In this document: one piece after another, positions 47,234 through 56,106 of the stretch
How the letters are laid out: every line of letters begins with the position of its first letter
Position numbering within the stretch: position 1 is the stretch's first letter
Assembly (NCBI RefSeq): GCF_008369935.1
Contig: NZ_VTUZ01000022.1
Location: 92,823 to 156,822, forward strand
Length of the DNA: 64,000 nucleotides
Direction: 5' to 3'
Source of the DNA: Paraburkholderia panacisoli
Lineage (GTDB): Bacteria > Pseudomonadota > Gammaproteobacteria > Burkholderiales > Burkholderiaceae
Program-made: the position numbers and the translations under genes
The notes under the pieces: model-generated
The model's database searches: none
What the model saw: only the letters and a program-made list of their open reading frames with translations
Told to the model about the DNA's origin: nothing

Positions 47234-48148
47234 ATGCCTGAAGCCGCCATTGAGTTCCACGAGGTCAAAAAGACCTACGGCGAAAAGACGGTCGTCGATG
47301 GACTGTCGTTTCATGTGAACGCCGGGGAATGTTTCGGCCTGCTCGGCCCGAACGGCGCGGGCAAAACCACCACGCTGCGCATGTTGCTCGGCATCGCGGC
47401 GCCGGACGCCGGTGCGATCCGGCTATGCGGCGAACCGATCCCCGGCCGCGCGCGCCTGGCACGCGCGCGGGTCGGCGTGGTGCCGCAGTTCGACAACCTC
47501 GATCCCGATTTCACGGTGCGCGAGAATCTGCTGGTGTTCGGCCGCTACTTCGGCATGAGCGCCGCGCAATGCCGCGCGGCGGTGCCGTCGCTGCTCGAAT
47601 TCGCGCGCCTCGAAAGCAAGGCGGATTCCCGCGTGAGCGAGCTGTCGGGCGGCATGAAGCGGCGTCTCACGCTGGCGCGCGCGCTCATCAACGATCCGGA
47701 CGTGCTCATCATGGACGAGCCGACCACCGGCCTCGATCCGCAGGCGCGGCATCTGATCTGGGAGCGGCTGCGTTCGTTGCTCACACGCGGCAAGACCATT
47801 CTGCTGACCACGCACTTCATGGAAGAAGCCGAACGGCTTTGTCACCGGCTGTGCGTGATCGAGGAAGGACGCAAGATCGCCGAAGGCGCGCCGAGCGCGC
47901 TGATCGCCTCCGAGATCGGCTGCGATGTAATCGAGATCTTCGGACCCGATCCGCTGGCGTTGCGCGATGAACTGGCGCCGCTGGTCGAACGCACGGAAAT
48001 CAGCGGCGAGACGTTGTTCTGCTACGTGAACGACGCCCAGCCAGTGCACGCGCGGCTCAAGCTGCGCGCCGATCTGCGCTATCTGCATCGGCCAGCGAAT
48101 CTGGAAGACGTGTTCCTGCGGCTCACCGGCCGCGAGATGCAGGACTGA
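47234..48148 (+). CDS. nodI: ABC transporter ATPase, NodI-like (drug/lipo-oligosaccharide exporter)
   Basis: A 304-residue ATP-binding subunit of an ABC-2 exporter. Walker A GPNGAGKTTTLRM, signature LSGGMKRRLTLARAL and Walker B VLIMDEPTTGLDPQ are intact. It closely resembles NodI, which in rhizobia exports Nod factors with NodJ. The next gene, 93 bp on, is a NodJ-like permease. No nodABC genes are in the window, so the substrate here is unlikely to be a Nod factor; many non-nodulating Burkholderiaceae appear to have this pair. Annotation as a generic exporter is safer. Confidence 0.88.
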   Translation: MPEAAIEFHEVKKTYGEKTVVDGLSFHVNAGECFGLLGPNGAGKTTTLRMLLGIAAPDAGAIRLCGEPIPGRARLARARVGVVPQFDNLDPDFTVRENLLVFGRYFGMSAAQCRAAVPSLLEFARLESKADSRVSELSGGMKRRLTLARALINDPDVLIMDEPTTGLDPQARHLIWERLRSLLTRGKTILLTTHFMEEAERLCHRLCVIEEGRKIAEGAPSALIASEIGCDVIEIFGPDPLALRDELAPLVERTEISGETLFCYVNDAQPVHARLKLRADLRYLHRPANLEDVFLRLTGREMQD

Positions 48149-48241
48149 AGGTGCGCATCGATAAGCGCACGCTCTCGACAGCTATAACAAGACCGCAACC
48201 AAACCACCACGCCACAGCAACGCCACCGCACGAGACACGCA

Positions 48242-49069
48242 ATGGACGCACGCACTTACGAAGCCCCGGGCGACGCGCCGTCGAAACAGGCGCCCTTCGG
48301 CGCCTTCCCGGCCAACGCGGTGAACTGGATCGCGGTCTGGCGCCGCAACTATCTGGTGTGGAAGAAGCTCGCGCTCGCGTCGATGTTCGGCAATCTCGCC
48401 GATCCGATGATCTATCTGTTCGGCCTGGGTTTCGGCCTCGGGCTGATGGTCGGGCAGGTCGACGGCGTGTCCTACATCGCGTTTCTGGCGGCGGGCACGG
48501 TGGCGTCGAGCGTCATGATGTCGGCGAGTTTCGAGTCGATGTATTCGGGCTTTTCGCGCATGCATGTACAGCGCACGTGGGAAGCGATCATGCACACCCC
48601 GCTCACGCTCGGCGACATCGTGCTCGGCGAGGTGATGTGGGCGGGCAGCAAGTCGATGCTGTCGGGCGCGGCGATCATGCTGGTGGCCGGCGTGTTGGGC
48701 TACGCGAATTTTCCCTCGATGTTGCTGGCGTTGCCGGTCATCATCCTGACCGGGCTTGCGTTCGCGAGTATCGCGATGGTGGTGACGGCGCTCGCGCCCT
48801 CGTATGATTTTTTTATGTTTTACCAAACGCTGGTCTTGACGCCGATGCTGTTGCTCTCGGGCGTGTTCTTTCCCGCTTCACAACTGCCCGCTGCCGCGCG
48901 GGCCGTGACCGGCGTGCTGCCGCTCGCGCACGCGGTCGATCTGATGCGCCCGGCGATGCTGGCGCGGCCCATCGAGCACGCGGTGTTGCATCTTGCCGTG
49001 CTGATGGCTTATGCGGTGGGCGGGTTCATCGTGTCGGCAATGCTGTTTCGCCGCCGGATGATGAAATAA
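48242..49069 (+). CDS. nodJ: ABC-2 permease, NodJ-like
   Basis: A 275-residue inner-membrane permease with six hydrophobic helices after a 40-residue cytoplasmic start. VNWIAVWRRNYLVWKKLA is typical of NodJ/ABC-2 proteins. Helices include MIYLFGLGFGLGLMVGQV and ALPVIILTGLAFASIAMVV, and the last motif (LPLAHAVDLMRPAM) is the ABC-2 signature. It acts with the preceding NodI-like ATPase. Substrate unknown. Confidence 0.88.
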   Translation: MDARTYEAPGDAPSKQAPFGAFPANAVNWIAVWRRNYLVWKKLALASMFGNLADPMIYLFGLGFGLGLMVGQVDGVSYIAFLAAGTVASSVMMSASFESMYSGFSRMHVQRTWEAIMHTPLTLGDIVLGEVMWAGSKSMLSGAAIMLVAGVLGYANFPSMLLALPVIILTGLAFASIAMVVTALAPSYDFFMFYQTLVLTPMLLLSGVFFPASQLPAAARAVTGVLPLAHAVDLMRPAMLARPIEHAVLHLAVLMAYAVGGFIVSAMLFRRRMMK

Positions 49070-49212
49070 GCCGCGGGCTTTGAAGAGCCCCGGGCGGCTG
49101 ACAGCGGGCGCCCGGCGAACCCGCTGCAACTTCTGTGACCGCCGCGGTTGCAGTGGTGTCAAGCCGGGCGCCCGGCACTCCACACCTCGCGCCCGTACTC
49201 AACCAACCCGCT

Positions 49213-49635
49213 TCAGTCCTCGTCGTCCGTCCACGGAATGTCGACGTCGGAGATAAACGCCACCGTCGCGAACGGCCCGCCATCCTGACGCCCGATCTTC
49301 CCATCGGCGCGCTGCCATTCAACACGGAACACCGTGCCCGGATCGTCGGCGATCAGGCGCACCGTGCGCACTTCGTCCGGATCGGCTTCCTCGACGGGAC
49401 CGTCGAGCGAGATCTGCAATTCCTGCGGCCACAGTCCGTCGGCCGGATCGTAAATCTTGTCGCCATCGGGAATCAGCGTGAACGCTTCCACGCCGATGGT
49501 CGCCGACGCCTCGACGATCATCTTGGCCAGCGCGCGCAGTAACGCTGTCGCTCGCGCCGAGTTCGCCTGACGGATTGCCAGATCCCCGCGCGTCAGCGCC
49601 TGCTCGAGTTTTGGGTTGGTTTTTTGTTGGGCCAT
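49213..49635 (-). CDS. Conserved-looking unknown protein
   Basis: A 140-residue soluble protein that I do not recognise. It starts MAQQKTNPKLEQALTRGDLA with a helical segment (to about residue 45), followed by a beta-rich half with PDGDKIYDPADGLWPQELQ and DDPGTVFRVEWQRADGKIG. It ends acidic (IPWTDDED). Codon use and frame are clean, and there is no signal or membrane helix. It is convergent with the NodJ-like gene. The LysR gene on the same strand starts after a 313-bp gap. Confidence 0.65.
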   Translation of the reverse strand: MAQQKTNPKLEQALTRGDLAIRQANSARATALLRALAKMIVEASATIGVEAFTLIPDGDKIYDPADGLWPQELQISLDGPVEEADPDEVRTVRLIADDPGTVFRVEWQRADGKIGRQDGGPFATVAFISDVDIPWTDDED

Positions 49636-49948
49636 TCGATGTCCTTGGTCCTATCGCTCTGTTGTGCACGGCACGCGGCGTCGACTGCGCACCGCGCTCC
49701 ATTTTTCGGGCTGAATCGTACCACTGGTGTGCGTTGCAGCATCGCCAGCCGCGCAGAGCTTTGGCATGCGCGGGCATGGGGCTCGCATCGCTATTCTTCC
49801 CGGTCTCCTCGTCCACCTCAGTTTAGGTCGTGAATCGGGTTCCGGCAGGGACATTTGCCCCTCGATTGGTTACGAACGGTATCAACGTCATGCACTGCGC
49901 CGGATACATACATGGGCATTTGCAATATCGAACGCTGCTTGCGCGACG
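49636..49948. other. Intergenic region without recognised features
   Basis: A 313-bp gap between the unknown-protein gene and the LysR stop. Short open frames exist on both strands but none has a ribosome site or domain. I see no terminator. Confidence 0.4.
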
Positions 49949-50911
49949 CTAGCGCACTGGCGCGCTCCGCTTACGCGCCGCCTTCGATCCACCTGCATCG
50001 CCCAGCTTCGCGCCGCCGATCTCGACGATCAGATGATCGCGGAACGCCCGCACTGAAGGCGGCAGTTCACGCCCCGCCATGGTCTGCACCTGAATGCTGC
50101 GCTGGCGCATCTGCGGATGCGTGAGCGGCATCACGACGAAGCCGTCGCCGGCATAGCGGTCGCGCACGGACAGCAGGCCCGTGAACATGATCGCGCCGGA
50201 CTTCTGCGCATAGCGATACATCGCGCCGCTGTTGTTGCACGTGAGTTCGGGTTCGAGCAGGATGCCTTCGAGCGCGCACGTTATGTCGATGAGCTGGCGG
50301 ATCGTCGTGCCCGGCTCGGGCAGCACCAGCGGATAGTGCCGCACATCCGCGAGCGACACCTTCGCACGCGCGGCCAGCGGATGATCGGCGCGCAGCAGCG
50401 CCAGCACCGGCGCGCGTTCGGTGTGCTCGACCTTGACGCCCTTCTCCGGCGCGAGGCTGAAGGTCAACGCGAGATCGGCGTCGCCGTCACGCACGCGGCG
50501 CGTCGCTTCACCCGGCGACACCACGGACAGCGTGAAGTCGACCCCGGGATACTGCCCGCGAAAGCTCGCCATCGCGGCGGGCAGGAAGTCCGCGGCGAAC
50601 CCCTCCGAGCTGACCACCTTGATCATGCTGCCGTGCAAGGTCTCGATACCGCCGATCTCCTTCATCACATGCTCGGCTTCGAGCAGGCTGCGCTGCGCGT
50701 AGGCCAGCAGCCGCTCGCCGGCTTCGGACAGCGCCATGCCGCGCGGGCGCCTCTCGAACAGCGCCGCGCCGAGTTCGCTTTCGAGCCGCGCAACCTGGCG
50801 GCTGATGGCCGACACGGCCACATGCAGCCGTTGCGACGCGTCGCTAAGCGAGCCAGTGCGCGCGACTTCGACGAAGTAGCGCAATGCAATGCCGTGCAGC
50901 GAAAGTGCCAT
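49949..50911 (-). CDS. LysR-type regulator divergent from the M20 peptidase
   Basis: A 320-residue LysR regulator. Helix-turn-helix: YFVEVARTGSLSDASQRLHV and ISRQVARLESELGAALFER. The C-terminal effector-binding domain ends with basic residues. It is divergent from the M20 peptidase and MFS genes across a 228-bp gap, so it probably controls that pair. Its ligand is unknown. Confidence 0.9.
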   Translation of the reverse strand: MALSLHGIALRYFVEVARTGSLSDASQRLHVAVSAISRQVARLESELGAALFERRPRGMALSEAGERLLAYAQRSLLEAEHVMKEIGGIETLHGSMIKVVSSEGFAADFLPAAMASFRGQYPGVDFTLSVVSPGEATRRVRDGDADLALTFSLAPEKGVKVEHTERAPVLALLRADHPLAARAKVSLADVRHYPLVLPEPGTTIRQLIDITCALEGILLEPELTCNNSGAMYRYAQKSGAIMFTGLLSVRDRYAGDGFVVMPLTHPQMRQRSIQVQTMAGRELPPSVRAFRDHLIVEIGGAKLGDAGGSKAARKRSAPVR

Positions 50912-51139
50912 GGGGACGCCTTATGCAGCGAGGCGCGAGCGCACGGTGAAATCCGTAAGCGCGCCTGCGCGCGTTGAGCTTTGCCTTTTCGGCAACGCAA
51001 GATTCGAAACACGATCATTGTGACAAAAAAAACGGCCTCCTAGAATCGGTTCGACACGATAGGCCAGATGCCGATGCCGACCGGGCATCCGGCCACGCGC
51101 CGCCGCCCCCGCATCCGCACCCCGCAATGGAGACACCCC

Positions 51140-52576
51140 ATGAGCCGCACCCAGGCGATCGAGCACGCGACCCAGCATTTCGAATCAGGCGCCTTCCTTG
51201 AGGACCTCAATCGCCGTGTCGGCTTTCGCACTGAAAGTCAGGAAGCCGATCGCGCCGCCATGCTGCTGTCGTATCTGACCGACGAGATCGCGCCCGAAGC
51301 CGCGCGCCTCGGTTTCAGCACGCGCATCGTCGACAACCCGGTGGGCAGCTTCGGGCCGTTCCTGATCGCGAGCCGCCATGAGGGCGACCATCTTCCGACC
51401 GTGCTGATCTACGGCCACGGCGACGTCGTGCGCGGCTACGACAGCCAGTGGCGCGCGCCGCTGACGCCGTGGGCCGTGACGGTCGAAGGCGAGCGCTGGT
51501 TCGGTCGCGGCACCGCCGACAACAAGGGCCAGCACACCATCAACCTGGCCGCGCTGGCGAGCGTGCTCGCCGCGCGCGGCGGCCGGCTCGGCTTCAACGC
51601 GAAACTGCTGATCGAGATGGGGGAAGAGACCGGCTCGCCGGGACTCGACGCGATCTGCCGCGCGCACCGCGACGAACTGGCGGCCGACGTGCTGATCGCC
51701 TCCGACGGCCCGCGTGTCGCCGCGCGGCGGCCTACCGTGTTCCTCGGCTCGCGCGGCGCGGTGAACTTCAAGCTGTCGCTGAATCTGCGCGACGGCGCGC
51801 ATCACTCCGGCAACTGGGGCGGCCTGCTGCGCAACCCGGCCACGGTGCTGGCGAACGCGCTGGCGAGCCTCGTCGATGCGCGCGGCGTGATTGCCGTCGA
51901 CGGCTTGCGTCCGCCGCCGCTGCCTGACGCCGTGCGCCGCGCGCTCGCCGACCTCACGGTAGGCGGCGGCCCCGGCGACCCGGAGATCGACGACAACTGG
52001 GGGGAGCCCGGTCTCACGGCGCCCGAGCGGGTGTTCGGCTGGAACAGCTTCGAAGTGCTGGCCTTCAAGGCCGGCAATCCGGAGAACCCGGTCAACGCGA
52101 TTCCGCCGTCGGCGTACGCGCATTGCCAGTTGCGTTTCGTGATCGGCACCGATTGGACGCATCTCGAAGGGCATCTGCGCACGCATCTGGATGCGCATGG
52201 CTTCTCGCTGGTGGAGATCGCCGTCGAGCGCGGCGCACCGGCCACACGTCTGAACCCGGACGATCCGTGGGTCAAATGGGCCGTCGCGTCGCTCGAACAG
52301 ACTACCGGCAAGAAAACCGCGGTGCTGCCGAACCTGGGCGGCACGCTGCCGAACGAAGTGTTCTCCGACACGCTCGGCCTGCCGACCATCTGGGTGCCGC
52401 ACTCGTACCCGGCCTGCGCGCAGCACGCGCCGAACGAGCACCTGCTCGGGCCGGTCGTGCGCGAGGGACTGCAAATGATGGCCGGGCTGTTCTGGGACCT
52501 CGGCGAGAACTCGCCGCGTGCAACGGCAGACGCGACGCATGCGCGAGGTACGGCGAACACGGCACCCACGGCGTGA
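51140..52576 (+). CDS. M20-family metallopeptidase/deacylase
   Basis: A 478-residue zinc-dependent amidohydrolase of the M20 family. The metal-binding residues are visible: His in VLIYGHGDVV, Asp in GRGTADNKGQ, Glu pair in EMGEETGSPG, Asp in IASDGPR and His near the C-terminus (HAPNEHLLGP). The dimerisation domain is inserted around residues 200-330. The ATG at 51140 follows GGAG; the frame is open 24 codons further upstream. Natural substrate unknown. The following MFS transporter may supply it, and a divergent LysR may control both. Confidence 0.9.
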   Translation: MSRTQAIEHATQHFESGAFLEDLNRRVGFRTESQEADRAAMLLSYLTDEIAPEAARLGFSTRIVDNPVGSFGPFLIASRHEGDHLPTVLIYGHGDVVRGYDSQWRAPLTPWAVTVEGERWFGRGTADNKGQHTINLAALASVLAARGGRLGFNAKLLIEMGEETGSPGLDAICRAHRDELAADVLIASDGPRVAARRPTVFLGSRGAVNFKLSLNLRDGAHHSGNWGGLLRNPATVLANALASLVDARGVIAVDGLRPPPLPDAVRRALADLTVGGGPGDPEIDDNWGEPGLTAPERVFGWNSFEVLAFKAGNPENPVNAIPPSAYAHCQLRFVIGTDWTHLEGHLRTHLDAHGFSLVEIAVERGAPATRLNPDDPWVKWAVASLEQTTGKKTAVLPNLGGTLPNEVFSDTLGLPTIWVPHSYPACAQHAPNEHLLGPVVREGLQMMAGLFWDLGENSPRATADATHARGTANTAPTA

Positions 52577-52693
52577 GCCGCGAGCCGAACGACGCCTGAA
52601 CCACGCCTGAACGAAACCCCAGCCGCGCCCGATCGATCGCGCGCGGTGCACACGGCATGCCGCTATCCGCATCCGTTACGAGACCCGTCCACG

Positions 52694-53977
52694 ATGATCA
52701 CCTCCACCCTGTCCGCCAGCTCAGCGCGGCCGTCCGCCACGAAGGTCCACCGCATCATTCTCGCGGCGTCGATCGGCAACGCGCTCGAATGGTTCGACCT
52801 CGTCGTCTACGGCTTCTTCGCGGTGACGATCGCGAAGCTGTTCTTTCCCGCACGCACCGAAGCGATTTCGCTGATGCTCACGCTCGGCACCTTCGGCATC
52901 TCGTACCTGATCCGTCCGCTCGGCGGACTCGTGCTGGGTTCCCTCGCGGACCGCGCCGGGCGCAAGGCGTCGCTGCTGCTGTCGATCGGGCTGATGATGA
53001 TCGGCACCCTGACGATCGCGGTGATGCCGCCGTATGCGGCGATCGGCCTGTGGGCGCCCGCGGGCATCATGCTGTCGCGGCTCGTGCAGGGGTTTTCGGC
53101 AGGCGGGGAGTTCGGCGCGTCGACCGCGTTTCTGGTCGAGCATGCGCCCGAGCGGCGCGGCTTCATGGGCAGTTGGCAGTTCGCGAGCCAGGGCCTCGCG
53201 ACGCTCCTCGCCTCCGGCTTCGGCGCGTTGCTGACGAGCCAGCTCACGGCCGCGCAACTCGAATCATGGGGCTGGCGGGTGCCGTTTCTGTTCGGCCTCG
53301 CGATCGGCCCGGTCGGTTTCTATATTCGCCGCTACGTCGACGAAGGCGCCGAATTCGACACACAACCGAAAGCCCGCACGCCGCTGCGCGATCTGTTCGG
53401 CACGCAGAAGGTCCGCATGCTGCTCGCGGTCGGCTCGCTGATCATTTCGACGGCGGCCAACTACATGATCCTGTACATGCCGACCTACGCGATCAAACAA
53501 CTGCATCTGCCCGCGTCGACCGGTTTTGCGGCCACGCTCGCGACCGGTGTCGTGCTGACGGTGCTCACGCCGTTCGCGGGCCACCTGTCCGACAGTTTCG
53601 GACGCATCCGCATCATGGCCGCGGCCGCCGCGCTGATGTTGCTGACGGTGTATCCGGCGTTCATGTACATGAACGCGCATCCGTCGTTCGCGACGATGCT
53701 GCTCGCGCTGATCTGGATCGGCGTGTTGAAGGCGACGTATTTCGGCGCGCTGCCCGCGCTGATGTCCGAGATATTCCCGACGCAAACGCGCGCGACCGGT
53801 CTTGCGGTCAGCTACAACATCGGCGTGACGGTGTTCGGCGGCTTCGCGCCGTTCGTGATTACGTGGCTGATCGACGCAAGCGGCAACCGGCTCGCACCGG
53901 GCTTTTATCTGATGTTCTGCGCGGGGGCGAGCCTGCTTGCGCTCTACGCGGTACGAGCGAAGTTGAAGATCCGCTGA
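52694..53977 (+). CDS. MFS transporter, metabolite-H+ symporter (MHS) family
   Basis: A 427-residue, twelve-helix transporter. The hallmark ASIGNALEWFDLVVYGFFA near residue 28 and GSLADRAGRKASLLLSI (the MFS loop-2 motif) place it with citrate/alpha-ketoglutarate-type MHS symporters. It lies 118 bp after the M20 gene on the same strand and may import that enzyme's substrate or product. The ATG at 52694 was chosen because the helix-1 context follows 20-30 residues later. Confidence 0.9.
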   Translation: MITSTLSASSARPSATKVHRIILAASIGNALEWFDLVVYGFFAVTIAKLFFPARTEAISLMLTLGTFGISYLIRPLGGLVLGSLADRAGRKASLLLSIGLMMIGTLTIAVMPPYAAIGLWAPAGIMLSRLVQGFSAGGEFGASTAFLVEHAPERRGFMGSWQFASQGLATLLASGFGALLTSQLTAAQLESWGWRVPFLFGLAIGPVGFYIRRYVDEGAEFDTQPKARTPLRDLFGTQKVRMLLAVGSLIISTAANYMILYMPTYAIKQLHLPASTGFAATLATGVVLTVLTPFAGHLSDSFGRIRIMAAAAALMLLTVYPAFMYMNAHPSFATMLLALIWIGVLKATYFGALPALMSEIFPTQTRATGLAVSYNIGVTVFGGFAPFVITWLIDASGNRLAPGFYLMFCAGASLLALYAVRAKLKIR

Positions 53978-54042
53978 GGATGCGTGCGGTTGCGCAACCC
54001 TGGTGAAACACTAAGGAAGTGCAGCAGAGCGGATTGTGGGCG

Positions 54043-54062
54043 CCCCGGCAGCCGAGCCGGGG
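54043..54062. terminator. Hairpin downstream of the MFS gene
   Basis: A perfect 7-bp stem, CCCCGGC (54043-54049) and GCCGGGG (54056-54062), lies between the convergent MFS and tas genes. No U-tract follows, so termination is doubtful. Confidence 0.35.
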
Positions 54063-54140
54063 AAACTCTGGAGCGCGGCTCGAGCCTGACCCGGCATTGC
54101 GCCGAACCGGGCTCTCGAAAGCCGCCGCGCAGGCGCCGCG

Positions 54141-55193
54141 TCAAGGCGCCGGGTTCGGCTGCAATTCATGCAGCGCGTCGATCTCCGCGAGTACTTCCGG
54201 TGACAGCTTCACTTCGGCACTGGCGATGTTTTCCTTCAACTGATCGAGCGAGGTCGCGCCGATCAGATTGCTGGTCAAGAACGGCCGGCTATTGACGAAC
54301 GCGAGCGCAAATTGCGCGGGCGACAAGCCATGGCGTTTCGCCAGTTCCACATAACGCGTGGTCGCCTTCACCGCTTGCGGCTTGCTGTAGCGCTGGAAGC
54401 GTTCGAACAGCGTGATGCGGGCGCCGGCCGGACGCGCGCCGCCTTCGTACTTGCCCGACAGCCAGCCGAACGCGAGCGGCGAATAAGCAAGCAAGCCGAT
54501 GTTGTCGCGATGCGCGTACTCGGACAGGCCCACTTCATAGGTGCGGTTCAGCAGGCTGTACGGATTCTGGATGCTCACGATGCGCGGCAAGCCGAGCTTC
54601 TCGGCGGCGCGCAGGAATTGCGCGACACCCCAGGGCGTTTCGTTCGACACGCCGATATGGCGGACCTTGCCCGCCTTCACGAATTCGGCCAGCACCGACA
54701 GGGTTTCTTCGATCGGCACCGTGTACGCGTCGTCGACCCACGGATACGCGGGGCGGCCGAACGTCATCGTGCTGCGATCCGGCCAGTGCAGCTGATACAG
54801 ATCGACGTAATCCGTTTGCAGGCGCTTGAGGCTGTCGTTGAGCGCCTCGGTCAGATTCTGGCGATCGAACTGGTTGCCCGCGCCGCGAATATGGCGCGGG
54901 TTGTGAGGCTGACGCGCCGGTCCGGCGATCTTGGTGGCGAGCACGATTTTCTCTCGCGCGCTGCGATGCTGCGCGAGCCACGTGCCGATGTAGCGCTCGG
55001 TCGAACCCTGCGTTTCGGCGCGCGGCGGCACCGGGTACATTTCTGCGGTATCGATCAGATTGACGCCATGATCGAGCGCGTAGTCGATCTGCGCGTGCGC
55101 TTGCTGTTCGGTGTTCTGCTCGCCCCACGTCATGGTGCCCAGACCAATCAGGCTAACCTGCACGTCGGAGTCGCCGAGTCTGCGGTATTCCAT
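54141..55193 (-). CDS. tas: Tas-type aldo-keto reductase
   Basis: A 350-residue NADP(H)-dependent TIM-barrel reductase very similar to E. coli Tas. IGLGTMTWGEQN, INLIDTAEMYPVPPRAETQG (with one residue changed: VNLIDTAEMYP) carrying catalytic Asp/Tyr, and LQTDYVDLYQLHWPDR are seen. IGVSNETPWGVAQFL and QNPYSLLNRTYEVGLSEYA follow, and it ends PNPAP like Tas. It would reduce small aldehydes; substrate unknown. Converges with the MFS gene. Confidence 0.93.
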   Translation of the reverse strand: MEYRRLGDSDVQVSLIGLGTMTWGEQNTEQQAHAQIDYALDHGVNLIDTAEMYPVPPRAETQGSTERYIGTWLAQHRSAREKIVLATKIAGPARQPHNPRHIRGAGNQFDRQNLTEALNDSLKRLQTDYVDLYQLHWPDRSTMTFGRPAYPWVDDAYTVPIEETLSVLAEFVKAGKVRHIGVSNETPWGVAQFLRAAEKLGLPRIVSIQNPYSLLNRTYEVGLSEYAHRDNIGLLAYSPLAFGWLSGKYEGGARPAGARITLFERFQRYSKPQAVKATTRYVELAKRHGLSPAQFALAFVNSRPFLTSNLIGATSLDQLKENIASAEVKLSPEVLAEIDALHELQPNPAP

Positions 55194-55329
55194 CTAGTTT
55201 GTCCTGTCGAATGTGATCGGAAAGCGCAGAAGTTACCACGCCGGCGCGATGCCTGCAGCAAGGCTAGAATGCCAGTGCGGCGGGCGGCCCGCTGTCCCCC
55301 GCTCAATGAGCCTGGCACCCACTTCTGCG

Positions 55330-55542
55330 ATGAATCCCGAACACCTCGAACTGCTGGTCACGCGCGTCATGCCCTACGGGAAATATAAAGGCCGCGTGAT
55401 TGCGGACCTGCCGGGCCACTACCTAAACTGGTTCGCCAGCCAAGGCTTTCCGCCGGGCGAGATCGGCCGCCTGCTCGCGTTGATGCACGAGATCGATCAC
55501 AACGGCTTGAAGCCGCTGCTCGCGCCTTTGCGCAAGCGCTGA
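55330..55542 (+). CDS. DUF3820-family small protein
   Basis: A 70-residue protein. MPYGKYKGRVIADLPGHYLNW and GEIGRLLALMHEIDHNGL match DUF3820. Function is not established; some members are called quorum-sensing-regulated virulence factors. The ATG at 55330 gives a normal start, while an upstream frame to 55213 is not family-like. Confidence 0.85.
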   Translation: MNPEHLELLVTRVMPYGKYKGRVIADLPGHYLNWFASQGFPPGEIGRLLALMHEIDHNGLKPLLAPLRKR

Positions 55543-55758
55543 CGCGTTTGCGATGAAAGCCGGCTGAAGCATGGGCAAGCAAGACGAAAGTTGCAACGCA
55601 GGCATCGTGCAAGCCATGTAAGCCCGTACAAATTTATACAGGATTTTTCTTGCACCGCGCGGTCCCGTGGACTTTAATCGGCGTAGGTCGTCGCGCAATC
55701 ACGAATGATCGAAAACCGCACGCACCTTTACACATGACCTTGCCTGCCCTGCCTGTCC

Positions 55759-56004
55759 ATGTCTGAATTCAGCCTGTCCGCGTTGCTGGACTTTCTCGGT
55801 CACGATCTCTCACCCGTGCGCGCGGTGATCGTCTTTTTTCTGATCGGCTATGTGATCGTCGGGCTGCCCCTGCATTTTCGCCAGGGCGCCGCGGCGCGCG
55901 ACATCTGGGGCACGGCAGCTGGCGTAACGATGGCCGCGATCTATGCGGCGTTCCTCATCGGCGTGTACCCCGCGCTGCATCATTCGGCTGCCGCGCTGCA
56001 TTAG
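55759..56004 (+). CDS. Small two-helix membrane protein, unknown
   Basis: An 81-residue protein with two hydrophobic segments, about residues 20-37 (VRAVIVFFLIGYVIVGLP) and 52-71 (AAGVTMAAIYAAFLIGVYPA). A short basic loop joins them and the C-terminus is His/Ala-rich. No ribosome site stronger than a weak purine run is seen. Unknown function. Confidence 0.5.
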   Translation: MSEFSLSALLDFLGHDLSPVRAVIVFFLIGYVIVGLPLHFRQGAAARDIWGTAAGVTMAAIYAAFLIGVYPALHHSAAALH

Positions 56005-56106
56005 CGCGGGACAAACGCGCCGTTTCCGCCGCGACGCCAGACCACACACGCGCCCGTCACGATTCGCCTTCCACGCCCGGCTCCGCACGCTGCGTCACCG
56101 CACCAG

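Noticed and set aside
47234..49069. A symbiosis (nod) gene cluster
   Set aside because: Only NodI/NodJ-like transporter genes are present; the flanking genes are a stress protein and an unrelated unknown protein, with no nodA, nodB or nodC.
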